Shown: in pieces, positions 19,781 to 28,129 of the stretch
Position numbering within the stretch: position 1 is the stretch's first letter
Layout: every line of letters starts with the position of its first letter
NCBI GenBank assembly: GCA_977017575.1
Contig: CDRNVI010000011.1
Span: forward strand, 186,001-250,000
From: Paramoeba atlantica
Lineage: Eukaryota; Discosea
Length of the DNA stretch: 64,000 nucleotides
Reading direction: 5' to 3'
Notes under the pieces: generated by a model
Database searches by the model: none
Told to the model about the DNA's origin: nothing
Seen by the model: the letters and a program-made list of their open reading frames with translations, nothing else
Translations under genes and position numbers: made by a program

Positions 19781-22222
19781 ATGTCCAAAGTATTCGTACA
19801 TCAGGTTTCAAAGTTCATAGATACGATACGACGACCGTGGAAGTCGCATCTGGTATTATTTGGCAAACGTTTTCAACATGAAAACGCTATTACGTCCAGT
19901 ATATCTCCAACAGCAGATGCCTTAAAAAGGCATTTCGGTGCGGAGGATTCCACAATGAGCGACGCTTTGAATTCCGATATACCCTCCACAACATCGAGAA
20001 CAATTACACAGCAACGCACGTCTACAGAACATGAGATGGTGGTAGAAACACCTCTAATGGAAAACGCGGTGTTAGATCCTCGTAGTGACACTTCTATAGG
20101 GCCCCTGAAGGACTCGGAAGCACTGACGTGCGCCCTAACTCCACTTGACGTTCTGAAAGCGGAGGTACAGGCAGGTATACAGGACGAAGCCGCTCTGCAG
20201 AGGTCGCGACGGATGCAGATTCTGTATGATATCACTCATCCCAGACCTCAAGACTACACTTACAATGGTAGACTGGTCCCACCCCCACCGGTATCATTTG
20301 GCGTACTCACTGAAGAAAGCGCTCAGATTGCACACAAAATGATAGTAGAGCCCCAGTATCAGCTTGTGCATCAAAGTACAATGTTCGACTATCATTTCGA
20401 GATTAATGATCTCTATCTGGAGATCGCATTCACAGGAAGAGCTAACAGTGGTAAGAGCTCACTACTCAATGCTCTACTGAGCCAACCTCGCGCTTGTAAG
20501 AGTTCCACTACTCCAGGATCGACAAGACACATTAGCTATTATCAATCTGTGCACTCCGCGAGTTTGCAAAATTTTCAAATGCGACATCCAAATCGGCTTG
20601 TAAAGCTGCCAGGAGGTGGTTTACAGTTTACTTTTGTAGATCTGCCGGGCTGGGGTTTACAAGGAATGAAGCCGACTTGGTCAGAGCACGCACTTCAGTG
20701 TAACCAAAATTATCTTGGGACACGAAGATCGCTGAACACTGTAATTTTCTGCAAAGATGCCAGCGTAGAATGGAATTCTACTGATGAAAAATACTTCACT
20801 ATGATAAATAACAGCCACGGACGCTGTTTTGTGGTGCTTACAAAGTGTGACACAGTCGGACACAGTCTTTTGTGCAAGCGAATTCATGATTTCTATGTTA
20901 TGATTACTGCTAAAAAGAATTCTTACCGCGCATATCCTCTTATTATACCGACCAGCAGTCGAGGATGGGATCCTGAACGTCACCATGGAATTGATTTTTT
21001 ACGAAGACTCATTGTTGAAACCTCGGGAATGATACAGGGAAAACGAATGCGTTGGCTGGCTTATTCTGAGAGAGCCAGTAGAGCAAAATCGGGGATTCAG
21101 AACTCAAACGCCTCGCCTCTCTCAGTCACTGACCCGGATCGGAGGGTACAAAAGGAACCTTTTTTCATAAAATCTGGTTCAGATCTTATGAAATCCTCTT
21201 CACATCTATCCCTAAATTCGGATGAAGAGTGTGTTCTGGCGTGCAAAACTGTGCCTCACAAGGATAGAAACATAGGCAATGATTTATTATGCAAAGCCTT
21301 TGTAGAGGATTCAAGTAGAAAATCTGATGTGCTGACAAGTGATTTGGTTGTACTCAATTGCCACAATCATAGTGACGAACAGATGAAGAACCTTGATCTT
21401 TTCAGGGAGGCGAGAATGGGAACTCGGGATGATCACTCAGGAAGTCGAGAAATCGCTTCACCAGAGAAGAATTGTTCGGTGAAAATGGCCATAGATACCC
21501 CCTATGGTAAAGTACGCGCAGGATTCGGAGGGAGTAATAACTCCTCAAAAGACATTACATCTTCAACATCTGATTTACAAGACCCCAGCGCCCATGTACC
21601 GTTTCCATCGCCTTTGCCGAAAAATGCGTCAGAAGAGAAAGATGGTTCGGTGAGGAAGAAGCCGAAAAAAGTAGAACGACGGGAAGTGCTTATGCAATCC
21701 ATGAACAAGCTTGTCAGAAGTGAGGTACAAGCAAAACGCCATGGTTCGGGTGCCATTGCCGAAGGAGATTTAGACGGAAGTATACGAGGATACTATCTTG
21801 CAGGCACAGACGTTAAAACTTTGGGATGGAGAGACGTTAAAACAATCAATGCTTGTTATAGGCAAGGTATAGAAAAGAAGGAAATCGATGCTGTATTGAA
21901 GCAACATTCACCTGACAGAAAAGTTAAACTTCGAGAAATGACACAAAAACAGCAACAAGCATATGCAAAATTTTCTGGCACTACCTTGCAAGGAAAACAG
22001 TGGGATCAGTATGTTTCTGTTCATCGTTCACATGGGTATTGTCCTGTAACAAAAAGAAAACTTTCTCGTTCTGAATCTTTGGCACTCAATAAAAAGTACG
22101 GAAGCGATCCGGATCCGCACGTAGATGGAAGACTTCGGAGATATGCACATCCTCCTGGTTTATTTCGCGATTATGGAAAGACGCACGAAGCATCAACGTT
22201 TTCTAATGTCATTGGTGTTTGA
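19781..22222 (+). CDS. EngB (YihA)-type GTPase with long C-terminal extension, probably mitochondrial
   Basis: The 813-aa product begins MSKVFVHQVSKFIDTIRRPW, a plausible mitochondrial presequence. The G domain has all motifs: G1 GRANSGKSS (about 219), G2 TPGSTR, G3 DLPGWG and G4 TKCD, with a G5-like TSSR. EngB-type GTPases act in large-subunit ribosome assembly; the eukaryotic organellar relative is GTPBP8. Bacterial EngB is about 200 aa. Here about 200 residues precede the G domain and about 380 follow, mostly polar, with a basic segment (KKPKKVERREVLMQSMNKLV) and a conserved-looking end. ATG 19781 was chosen because the frame upstream has only TTG. Confidence 0.8.
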   Translation: MSKVFVHQVSKFIDTIRRPWKSHLVLFGKRFQHENAITSSISPTADALKRHFGAEDSTMSDALNSDIPSTTSRTITQQRTSTEHEMVVETPLMENAVLDPRSDTSIGPLKDSEALTCALTPLDVLKAEVQAGIQDEAALQRSRRMQILYDITHPRPQDYTYNGRLVPPPPVSFGVLTEESAQIAHKMIVEPQYQLVHQSTMFDYHFEINDLYLEIAFTGRANSGKSSLLNALLSQPRACKSSTTPGSTRHISYYQSVHSASLQNFQMRHPNRLVKLPGGGLQFTFVDLPGWGLQGMKPTWSEHALQCNQNYLGTRRSLNTVIFCKDASVEWNSTDEKYFTMINNSHGRCFVVLTKCDTVGHSLLCKRIHDFYVMITAKKNSYRAYPLIIPTSSRGWDPERHHGIDFLRRLIVETSGMIQGKRMRWLAYSERASRAKSGIQNSNASPLSVTDPDRRVQKEPFFIKSGSDLMKSSSHLSLNSDEECVLACKTVPHKDRNIGNDLLCKAFVEDSSRKSDVLTSDLVVLNCHNHSDEQMKNLDLFREARMGTRDDHSGSREIASPEKNCSVKMAIDTPYGKVRAGFGGSNNSSKDITSSTSDLQDPSAHVPFPSPLPKNASEEKDGSVRKKPKKVERREVLMQSMNKLVRSEVQAKRHGSGAIAEGDLDGSIRGYYLAGTDVKTLGWRDVKTINACYRQGIEKKEIDAVLKQHSPDRKVKLREMTQKQQQAYAKFSGTTLQGKQWDQYVSVHRSHGYCPVTKRKLSRSESLALNKKYGSDPDPHVDGRLRRYAHPPGLFRDYGKTHEASTFSNVIGV

Positions 22223-22506
22223 TTCCTGTACAGCCCAAGACAGTTTGGGCCAAGATTATTTTGGCAACGAATTTCTTGACATGACAAATTTTCCTTGGAT
22301 ATACATTTCCTTGGATAGTCTTCAGAAAATTACTGTATCATCTTCCAAAACTTGAAAGATCATTTCCCGTGAACGGTGGATACATACTTCTACTACTAGG
22401 AAACTATTTTTACTACAACATTGTTTTAGTTATTAGATGGTTCGATTTTACATTTAACTTTATGAATGAATGAAACTTCTTGTGGTTTTTGATCAGCTGT
22501 TATGAA

Positions 22507-23472
22507 ATGAGCTTACCTGGGTATGGATCGCAGAAACCTGTGTACTTCAAGCATGACACGGACTACTTAGGGGTGAGTGGTTTAAATGAGATTTCAAACA
22601 ACATTCTATTGAGTTTGCTTGTGCGGTTCGTGTTGAACGTACCCGTGGAAGATCGTTCTTCTTGGCCACGCTTGCTCTACCACGTGCAGGAAGCATATTA
22701 TTATTACTGTGATGGCAGCGCTGACGCTTTCAACGAAGCTTCAAGCGAAGTTGATGTTAGTGCAGGCGAAACATCGGTAACTCTTCAGAAATCATGTCCT
22801 CCGCAGTTAGGTAGTACAAGTGTAGAAACATTACACTCACAGGTTCCATTCCCGTATTTTGCTCGCTCTCTTTTGGGATTGTTGCCCACGATATCGACGG
22901 ATCATATAACGTACGGATTATCTCAATTTTTGAAATACAACCAATCCATCACGGTATGTGGAGTTGTTCTGCTGGACCGTAGCAAAACTCATGTTCTTAC
23001 CGTATGCGCCCATGCGTCCTCTCCTTGGGTGTTTCCGAAGGGAAAGAGGGCAGCGGGGGAGACAGAGTACTTATGTGCCTTACGTGAGGCGAAGGAGGAG
23101 ATTGGATCTGACGTGTCGGGATTTCTTTCAAAGTCACCTCTCGTTCGACGCAGCAGTAGACAGGGACGGGCGCCTGTTGTCTTATTCGGTGGTGTGGGGC
23201 CCTGGGACTCATCGACTATAGCACTCTTTTATCCACAATGCATTGGTGAAATTCATGAAATCAAATGGCAGTCAATAAATAAAATTAAGCAGGCATATGT
23301 AAAGTTGGTGAGAAATATGCGAAACGAAAGACTAGGGTTAGCTTCTGATTCGACCAAGGATTCTGGTACTTTGGATTCTTCTGAGACTACAAGTTCTCGA
23401 TTGGATTGGATAGTTTCGTATTATCCAACAATATCGGCTCTTGTCGCTGCGGAAAAGGATAAAAAGATGTGA
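22507..23472 (+). CDS. DCP2: Dcp2-like mRNA-decapping Nudix hydrolase
   Basis: The product is 321 aa. An N-terminal helical box resembles Dcp2 Box A (LLVRFVLNVPVEDRSSWPRL, then HVQEAYYYYCD). It is followed by the Nudix fold with YNQSITVCGVVLLDRSKTHV, WVFPKGKRAAGETEYLCALR and a perfect Nudix box (G-x5-E-x7-REAKEEIG, about residues 179-201). WVFPKGK is the Dcp2 WGFPKGK motif. The C-terminal part (DSSTIALFYPQCIGEIHEIKW) fits the Box B region. Dcp2 removes the m7G cap from mRNA. ATG 22507 follows a pyrimidine tract and AG at about 22496. The protein is short, lacking the long disordered tail of yeast Dcp2. A different cytosolic Nudix enzyme is the alternative. Confidence 0.78.
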   Translation: MSLPGYGSQKPVYFKHDTDYLGVSGLNEISNNILLSLLVRFVLNVPVEDRSSWPRLLYHVQEAYYYYCDGSADAFNEASSEVDVSAGETSVTLQKSCPPQLGSTSVETLHSQVPFPYFARSLLGLLPTISTDHITYGLSQFLKYNQSITVCGVVLLDRSKTHVLTVCAHASSPWVFPKGKRAAGETEYLCALREAKEEIGSDVSGFLSKSPLVRRSSRQGRAPVVLFGGVGPWDSSTIALFYPQCIGEIHEIKWQSINKIKQAYVKLVRNMRNERLGLASDSTKDSGTLDSSETTSSRLDWIVSYYPTISALVAAEKDKKM

Positions 23473-23750
23473 CGCTTAATCTGTACTTGTACTACAGTAT
23501 TCTTACCTGCGTCTTTGTAGAGTTCCTTTAGCTTGTGGACAAACGTCTGAAAGAAAAGATTTTTATATTTGGTACACAAAGTGTTGAGTCTCTAATGATA
23601 TTGGTCTCTTAATTGATTCGATAATGCGTGGTGCATTCTATTATAGTGAATACATTCAAATTCGTGACCATAGCTCTTAAGAAAAGTCAGATTTTTTTAA
23701 TCCAGAGTTTATTCCCCAGTACGTTCGGTAATTTAACTTTTAACTAGAAA

Positions 23751-25427
23751 ATGAAACTCGACGACAACGCTTCGCATTCCGACTCTTTGGCTAGCGAAGT
23801 TGAGCATCTTGTGTCAGAGTTAGACGAAGTAAGGTATGACCCATATCTCTTCCATGCATTACTAAACCACTCAGGTCACGTCATAACACGTGTGCATCTT
23901 GAGGGGTTTGATCGGCATACGAAACATCATTTCGTACAGAACTCTGTCAGAGGTTTAGAAAATGCGACGAGCATTCCAGAAATTATGCTGCGATGCGAGG
24001 AACTTAGAGAAAGGTTTATGGAGACGGGTCTGTTTAAAGATATTGATTCACGAGTGGAGCCCGCGCAGGAAGGGGGAAACTATGTAGTGGTTCGGCTCAT
24101 TGCGTCCGAATCGGCTGGCAGAAAGCAAGCAGGCATTTCTACGGACCTTACGGGTAGTCCAGAGATCAAGATTTCTGCTGCAAACATTATGAGTTCACCC
24201 TACACTGTTGTCTTTGAGTACCTTCCTACGAATCTCACTCGTAGTGTTTCAGCTCTAACAGGAAAATTACAGTCATATGACTCATGGTTAGGAAGGTTTG
24301 CGGAGTACAGCATTAGTCAAGGCTCTCACGATCACGGTAGGCTTCATGCACTGGACAACGAAGTCCGTGCGGAGGCCAAAACATCAGTACACTTTGGTCC
24401 CAACCGAAACCGATCCATTTTGTCTCTTAGTGCGACTCATTCCTCTCTGAACTGCACCTCAAAGTCCCGCTCTGTGCCTCACGAACTTGCCCCCTACAAA
24501 GATACCCTGCGCACGCGACTGGCTGCAAGATACGAATGGGCAGTGTCTACGCTCCTATCTCATTCGACTCCCCACCTTCGTAAGCTGTACGCTCACCCCG
24601 TTCAGGGACACGATTTTCGAATACGGTGTGAGCTAGCTGGTGGGTTGCCTACTTCAGAGAGCGCCAAACGGACGACAGACAGCTCTGGGCTGACAACGAT
24701 GAATAAGCGCATACGACAATGTCTATCCCTTGGTGGCACGCTCACCGACCTTCGTCTTGACTCATGGTGTTCAAAGCATTTTCTGATTCACCCGCTTGTG
24801 ACCGCCGGGGTTTGGCTACGAACTGGTATGATTTTTCCACTTGGGGAGGAGTCACCCTCTCACAAAACAAAGAGCCGGGGATGTGACATTCACCTCCTTG
24901 ATCGTTACTTCATGGACGGGACCTACGTGCGGGGGTACAAGTTTATAGGCCCTCACCGCTTTACGAATTCGAAGCATTTTTCCGTCCCGATTGATAGCAC
25001 AATACGAAATACGGAATTTACCTCCAAGACACTCGATCAGCTGGGAGGTACATTGCTCGTTGCCCTCAGCTCGTGTGTAAGTTTTCCTCTTCCTCTCTCA
25101 GGAGGTTTGTTTGCCGGTCATGTGTTTGCGAATGCCGGAACGGTACAATACATACCAGATAGTATGCGATCTCTTTTTCATCCGCGTCATGGAAGTCAAA
25201 TTCGTAGAGACATTTTTTCGGCTGAAAATTGGTACGCATCTATCGGAGCTGGTCTTCTTTTAAACGAAATACCGGTTATCGGATCCTTAACATTCGGAAG
25301 GCTAGAGATAAATTTTTCAATCCCTTTCCAATTGAGGAATTCTCAACACCGTGGAATCGTATGGAAACCAAATTCTTACGTTTTTGATCGGTTTAGATTT
25401 GGATTGAATTGGGTGTATCAGGATTAG
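23751..25427 (+). CDS. SAM50: Sam50, outer-membrane beta-barrel assembly protein (Omp85)
   Basis: The 558-aa product matches the Omp85 superfamily: an N-terminal POTRA domain (residues 40-125; ITRVHLEGFDRHTKHHFVQN ... RERFMETGLFKDIDSRVEP) followed by a C-terminal 16-strand barrel. Amphipathic strands end with YVFDRFRFGLNWVY, the expected aromatic-rich last strand. GGTLLVALSSCVSFPLPLSG and YVRGYKFIGPHR fit the late barrel and the (V/I)RG(F/Y) lid motif region. Sam50 inserts barrel proteins into the mitochondrial outer membrane. No cleavable presequence is present, as expected. A plain ATG follows AACTAGAAA. Confidence 0.87.
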   Translation: MKLDDNASHSDSLASEVEHLVSELDEVRYDPYLFHALLNHSGHVITRVHLEGFDRHTKHHFVQNSVRGLENATSIPEIMLRCEELRERFMETGLFKDIDSRVEPAQEGGNYVVVRLIASESAGRKQAGISTDLTGSPEIKISAANIMSSPYTVVFEYLPTNLTRSVSALTGKLQSYDSWLGRFAEYSISQGSHDHGRLHALDNEVRAEAKTSVHFGPNRNRSILSLSATHSSLNCTSKSRSVPHELAPYKDTLRTRLAARYEWAVSTLLSHSTPHLRKLYAHPVQGHDFRIRCELAGGLPTSESAKRTTDSSGLTTMNKRIRQCLSLGGTLTDLRLDSWCSKHFLIHPLVTAGVWLRTGMIFPLGEESPSHKTKSRGCDIHLLDRYFMDGTYVRGYKFIGPHRFTNSKHFSVPIDSTIRNTEFTSKTLDQLGGTLLVALSSCVSFPLPLSGGLFAGHVFANAGTVQYIPDSMRSLFHPRHGSQIRRDIFSAENWYASIGAGLLLNEIPVIGSLTFGRLEINFSIPFQLRNSQHRGIVWKPNSYVFDRFRFGLNWVYQD

Positions 25428-25817
25428 TTCTTTGCGTTTTTCTAGGAGATACTCCGGAGAGTGTGCTCACGTTTATCTACAGGTCATTGATTTTTAAGTA
25501 TTTCCTCTATTAAAATTTTCTCGCGTGATGCACTCATTCATAGAACATGTATACATGTTCATCTGTATATCAGACAATTTTAAAAGATAATATTTAAGAG
25601 GGGGTAAATTCTGAACTACAACGTTTATAAACGTTGTTACGCACTCGTCGGGATAAAACGAATATATCTGTGTGCAAATATGCGGATGTAACTTGTCTTT
25701 TATAACGTATTTTTTAGAGTACAATACCGTGCATAAATATTGTACACTACATTTTCGGAAACAGACACATAACAAACTCGTTAATATCAAACGCTGAATT
25801 TTTAAATCTACAATCCA
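25428..25817. other. intergenic, no gene seen
   Basis: AT-rich spacer of 390 bp. A long antisense frame over it lacks any recognisable feature and overlaps the RpiB start. It is judged non-coding. Confidence 0.45.
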
Positions 25818-26306
25818 ATGAATACAAATCCTTCTCTTCATTTCAAGAGAATGATTATCGGGAGCGATCATGCTGCCGTCAAAGAAAAAGAAGAACTAAA
25901 AACTTTGCTATCGTCGCTTGGGATGGTGGATATCATTGATGTTGGCACACATGATGCTTCACGGGTGGACTATCCCGATGTGGCTCACAAACTATGCGGA
26001 CAACTCACGCAGGAGTGGTCAGCGAAAGGTCCCATTGCTGGAATTCTTCTCTGTGGAAGTGGAATTGGTATGTCAATCGCTGCGAACAAATATCGGGTTG
26101 ATCCGAAACTAGGTGCTTCAATACGTGCAGCACTTTGCCATAATGAGTACACTGCGCGCATGTGTCGGCAGCACAATGACTGCAATGTGCTATGTCTTGG
26201 GACACGAGTGCTTGGGATGGAAGTGATTAAATGCATTGTGGAAACTTTTGTAACAACGGCGTTTGAGGGAGGGAGACATGCTGAACGTCTTGCGAAGCTT
26301 CAATAA
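25818..26306 (+). CDS. rpiB: ribose-5-phosphate isomerase type B
   Basis: The 162-aa product interconverts ribose-5-phosphate and ribulose-5-phosphate in the pentose phosphate pathway. Seen: the N-terminal IIGSDHAAVKEKEEL, YPDVAHKLC, the catalytic loop ILLCGSGIGMSIAANK (Cys about residue 79) and the AALCHNEYTARMCRQHNDCNVLCLG block with the conserved His. RpiB is the bacterial-type enzyme; trypanosomatids use it where animals use RpiA, so it supports the taxonomic guess. Length and motifs are complete. A short N-terminal extension (about 11 residues) precedes the fold. No peroxisomal SKL-type end is present. Confidence 0.95.
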   Translation: MNTNPSLHFKRMIIGSDHAAVKEKEELKTLLSSLGMVDIIDVGTHDASRVDYPDVAHKLCGQLTQEWSAKGPIAGILLCGSGIGMSIAANKYRVDPKLGASIRAALCHNEYTARMCRQHNDCNVLCLGTRVLGMEVIKCIVETFVTTAFEGGRHAERLAKLQ

Positions 26307-26659
26307 TAATATCTGCATCCTTGTACATTTCGATCAACATTGTAGACAGTTTACTAACGCCGACGTGGGCTTCTATTTTGAGCACTTGAGCGACAACGCA
26401 CCTCGCGAATAGCGTGTACACGTGTATGTACTACGCGCATAAGATTGTACTGTACACTATGATTGATGAGCAGTTTTCAATGATCTTCCGGTTGGGCGGA
26501 AAATTGCCTGATTTGTATTGTTGTATTTCTCTACTTGTTCTTTAAGCCTTCTACTTTGTTTTATTCGATGTTCGTTTTTCGGCAACCTACAAATTTTAAA
26601 TGCTACTCTAGCAATCTTTGTTGTCTGCTTTCTTGTAGCATCTACATAACCTTGTATTT
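26307..26659. other. intergenic with probable acceptor for Rcl1
   Basis: No gene. TTTGTTGTCTGCTTTCTTGTAG ends at about 26639, 20 nt before the Rcl1 ATG, a good trans-splice acceptor candidate. Confidence 0.45.
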
Positions 26660-27880
26660 ATGAAGGTTCAAGAACGGTATGCTCCCCCCTCTGCTAGTGC
26701 TGAAGTCGGTCACAAGTCGGAATCAAGCACATCACACCTACTACAACAATCACTTTCTTTTAGTGACCGTTCTCTTTTTCGCTATTACTTGATAGCGTCG
26801 CTGCTCAGCAACAAATCAATCAATTTGAAGCTACCAACACGAATACAGACACATGAGGCAAATTTCTTACATTTTCTGTCACGACTCACGAGTGGGACCA
26901 AATTTGAGGTGTCACCGGACGGGCGCTCCGTAGCTATGCGCCCTGGCGTAGTTGAGGGTGGAACTTTAACACACACCTGTTGTGGGACACGTGGCCTTGG
27001 CTACTGGGTTGAGGCCGCCTGTATTCTCTGTCCCTTCGCAAAATCCAGCACTGAAATTACCCTGACCTCTGTTGTCACAAACCACAGTCTGGATCTTGGC
27101 ATTGACGTCCTCCGCACGGTTACACTCCCACTCCTTCGGAAATTTGGTGTGGAGTGTTCCCTCAAACTTATTCAGCGCAGTATTCTTTATAACGAGACGA
27201 ACCCTACGCCGAGCCGTGACTCCACGGCCTCTGAAACCGAGTCCAGAGGGAAAGTCGTGCTCACCATCCAAAACGTTCGTTTCCTTCACCACATTCAACT
27301 CACTCACCGAGGAAAGGTCAAAAAGGTTCGAGGAATTGCCTACGGCCTGCGGGTCGCCCCGGATGTGTGCAACCGGATGGCGACGGGCGCCAAAGGACGG
27401 CTTCTCCCCCTTCTCTCGGATGTCTATGTCGTCACCGATGTGGGAAAAGGGGGGCAGACGTCGATGCAGGCCCCTTCTTCTTCCTCCTCTTCCGCCGGTT
27501 TCGGGATTTGTCTCGTCACGGAGTCCACGACGAAGGAGGCGACGTGTACGGCAGAGGTCGTCGCACAACGCGGACAGGTCGCGGAGGAGATAGCCACAGA
27601 ATGTGCGGATGAGCTGCTGGATCAAATCGCACGGGCGGGGTGTGTCGATGTGCATCATGTCGGGATGTGTGTGTTTCTCATGGTGCTGTCCCAGAGTCTG
27701 CCGTCACAGGTGCGCGTGGGTGGGGAGATCTCACCGAGAACGAGAAGGGTGATGAATTCCGTTTTAAAGTCCTTTTTTGGGGTGGCTTTTTCGGTAGTCG
27801 AGGATACATCGGATGAGCGGAGTGCTATAATTACGTGTGTGGGAATTAAACTTTTGAACTCATCGAAGAGAAGTTCTTGA
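26660..27880 (+). CDS. RCL1: Rcl1, RNA 3'-phosphate cyclase-like ribosome biogenesis factor
   Basis: The 406-aa product belongs to the RTC/Rcl1 family. Seen: THEANFLHFLSRLTSGTKFE, RPGVVEGGTLTHTCCGTRGLGYWVEAACILCPF, LDLGIDVLRTVTLPLLRKFG, then KVKKVRGIAYGLRVAPDVCNRM and GFGICLVTESTT. The strings VRGIAY and RVAP favour eukaryotic Rcl1, the nucleolar U3-snoRNP partner of Bms1, over the catalytic cyclase RtcA. The catalytic His segment of RtcA is not seen, also as in Rcl1. The middle third (about 27060-27760) is markedly GC-rich compared with the ends. Residues 1-30 are a polar extension. Confidence 0.88.
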   Translation: MKVQERYAPPSASAEVGHKSESSTSHLLQQSLSFSDRSLFRYYLIASLLSNKSINLKLPTRIQTHEANFLHFLSRLTSGTKFEVSPDGRSVAMRPGVVEGGTLTHTCCGTRGLGYWVEAACILCPFAKSSTEITLTSVVTNHSLDLGIDVLRTVTLPLLRKFGVECSLKLIQRSILYNETNPTPSRDSTASETESRGKVVLTIQNVRFLHHIQLTHRGKVKKVRGIAYGLRVAPDVCNRMATGAKGRLLPLLSDVYVVTDVGKGGQTSMQAPSSSSSSAGFGICLVTESTTKEATCTAEVVAQRGQVAEEIATECADELLDQIARAGCVDVHHVGMCVFLMVLSQSLPSQVRVGGEISPRTRRVMNSVLKSFFGVAFSVVEDTSDERSAIITCVGIKLLNSSKRSS

Positions 27881-28129
27881 GGATCATCCTTTTCAAGAAT
27901 TGCTCAATTCGATATTATTTTTGTGTTAGTGTGTTCTGCTCTTAAAAATTGTTGAATTTCTGAGTATCCTCAAAAATTTGAGGTATCCTTACTTTCTACA
28001 GTTAGATATCCATACTGGCACAAATTACAGGTTCTATTCGCCGTCCTGATACATTGAGCGTATTTGTTTTCCGCGATTATATTCCTTATCCATCTTCCTT
28101 TAATTTATTGCCTTTCATGTTAATAACGA

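Noticed and set aside
25494-25871. 125-codon - strand frame before rpiB
   Set aside because: AT-rich, no family resemblance, overlaps the rpiB start and runs against all neighbours.
26966-27658. 230-codon - strand frame over Rcl1
   Set aside because: Antisense of the GC-rich middle of Rcl1; no recognisable domain.
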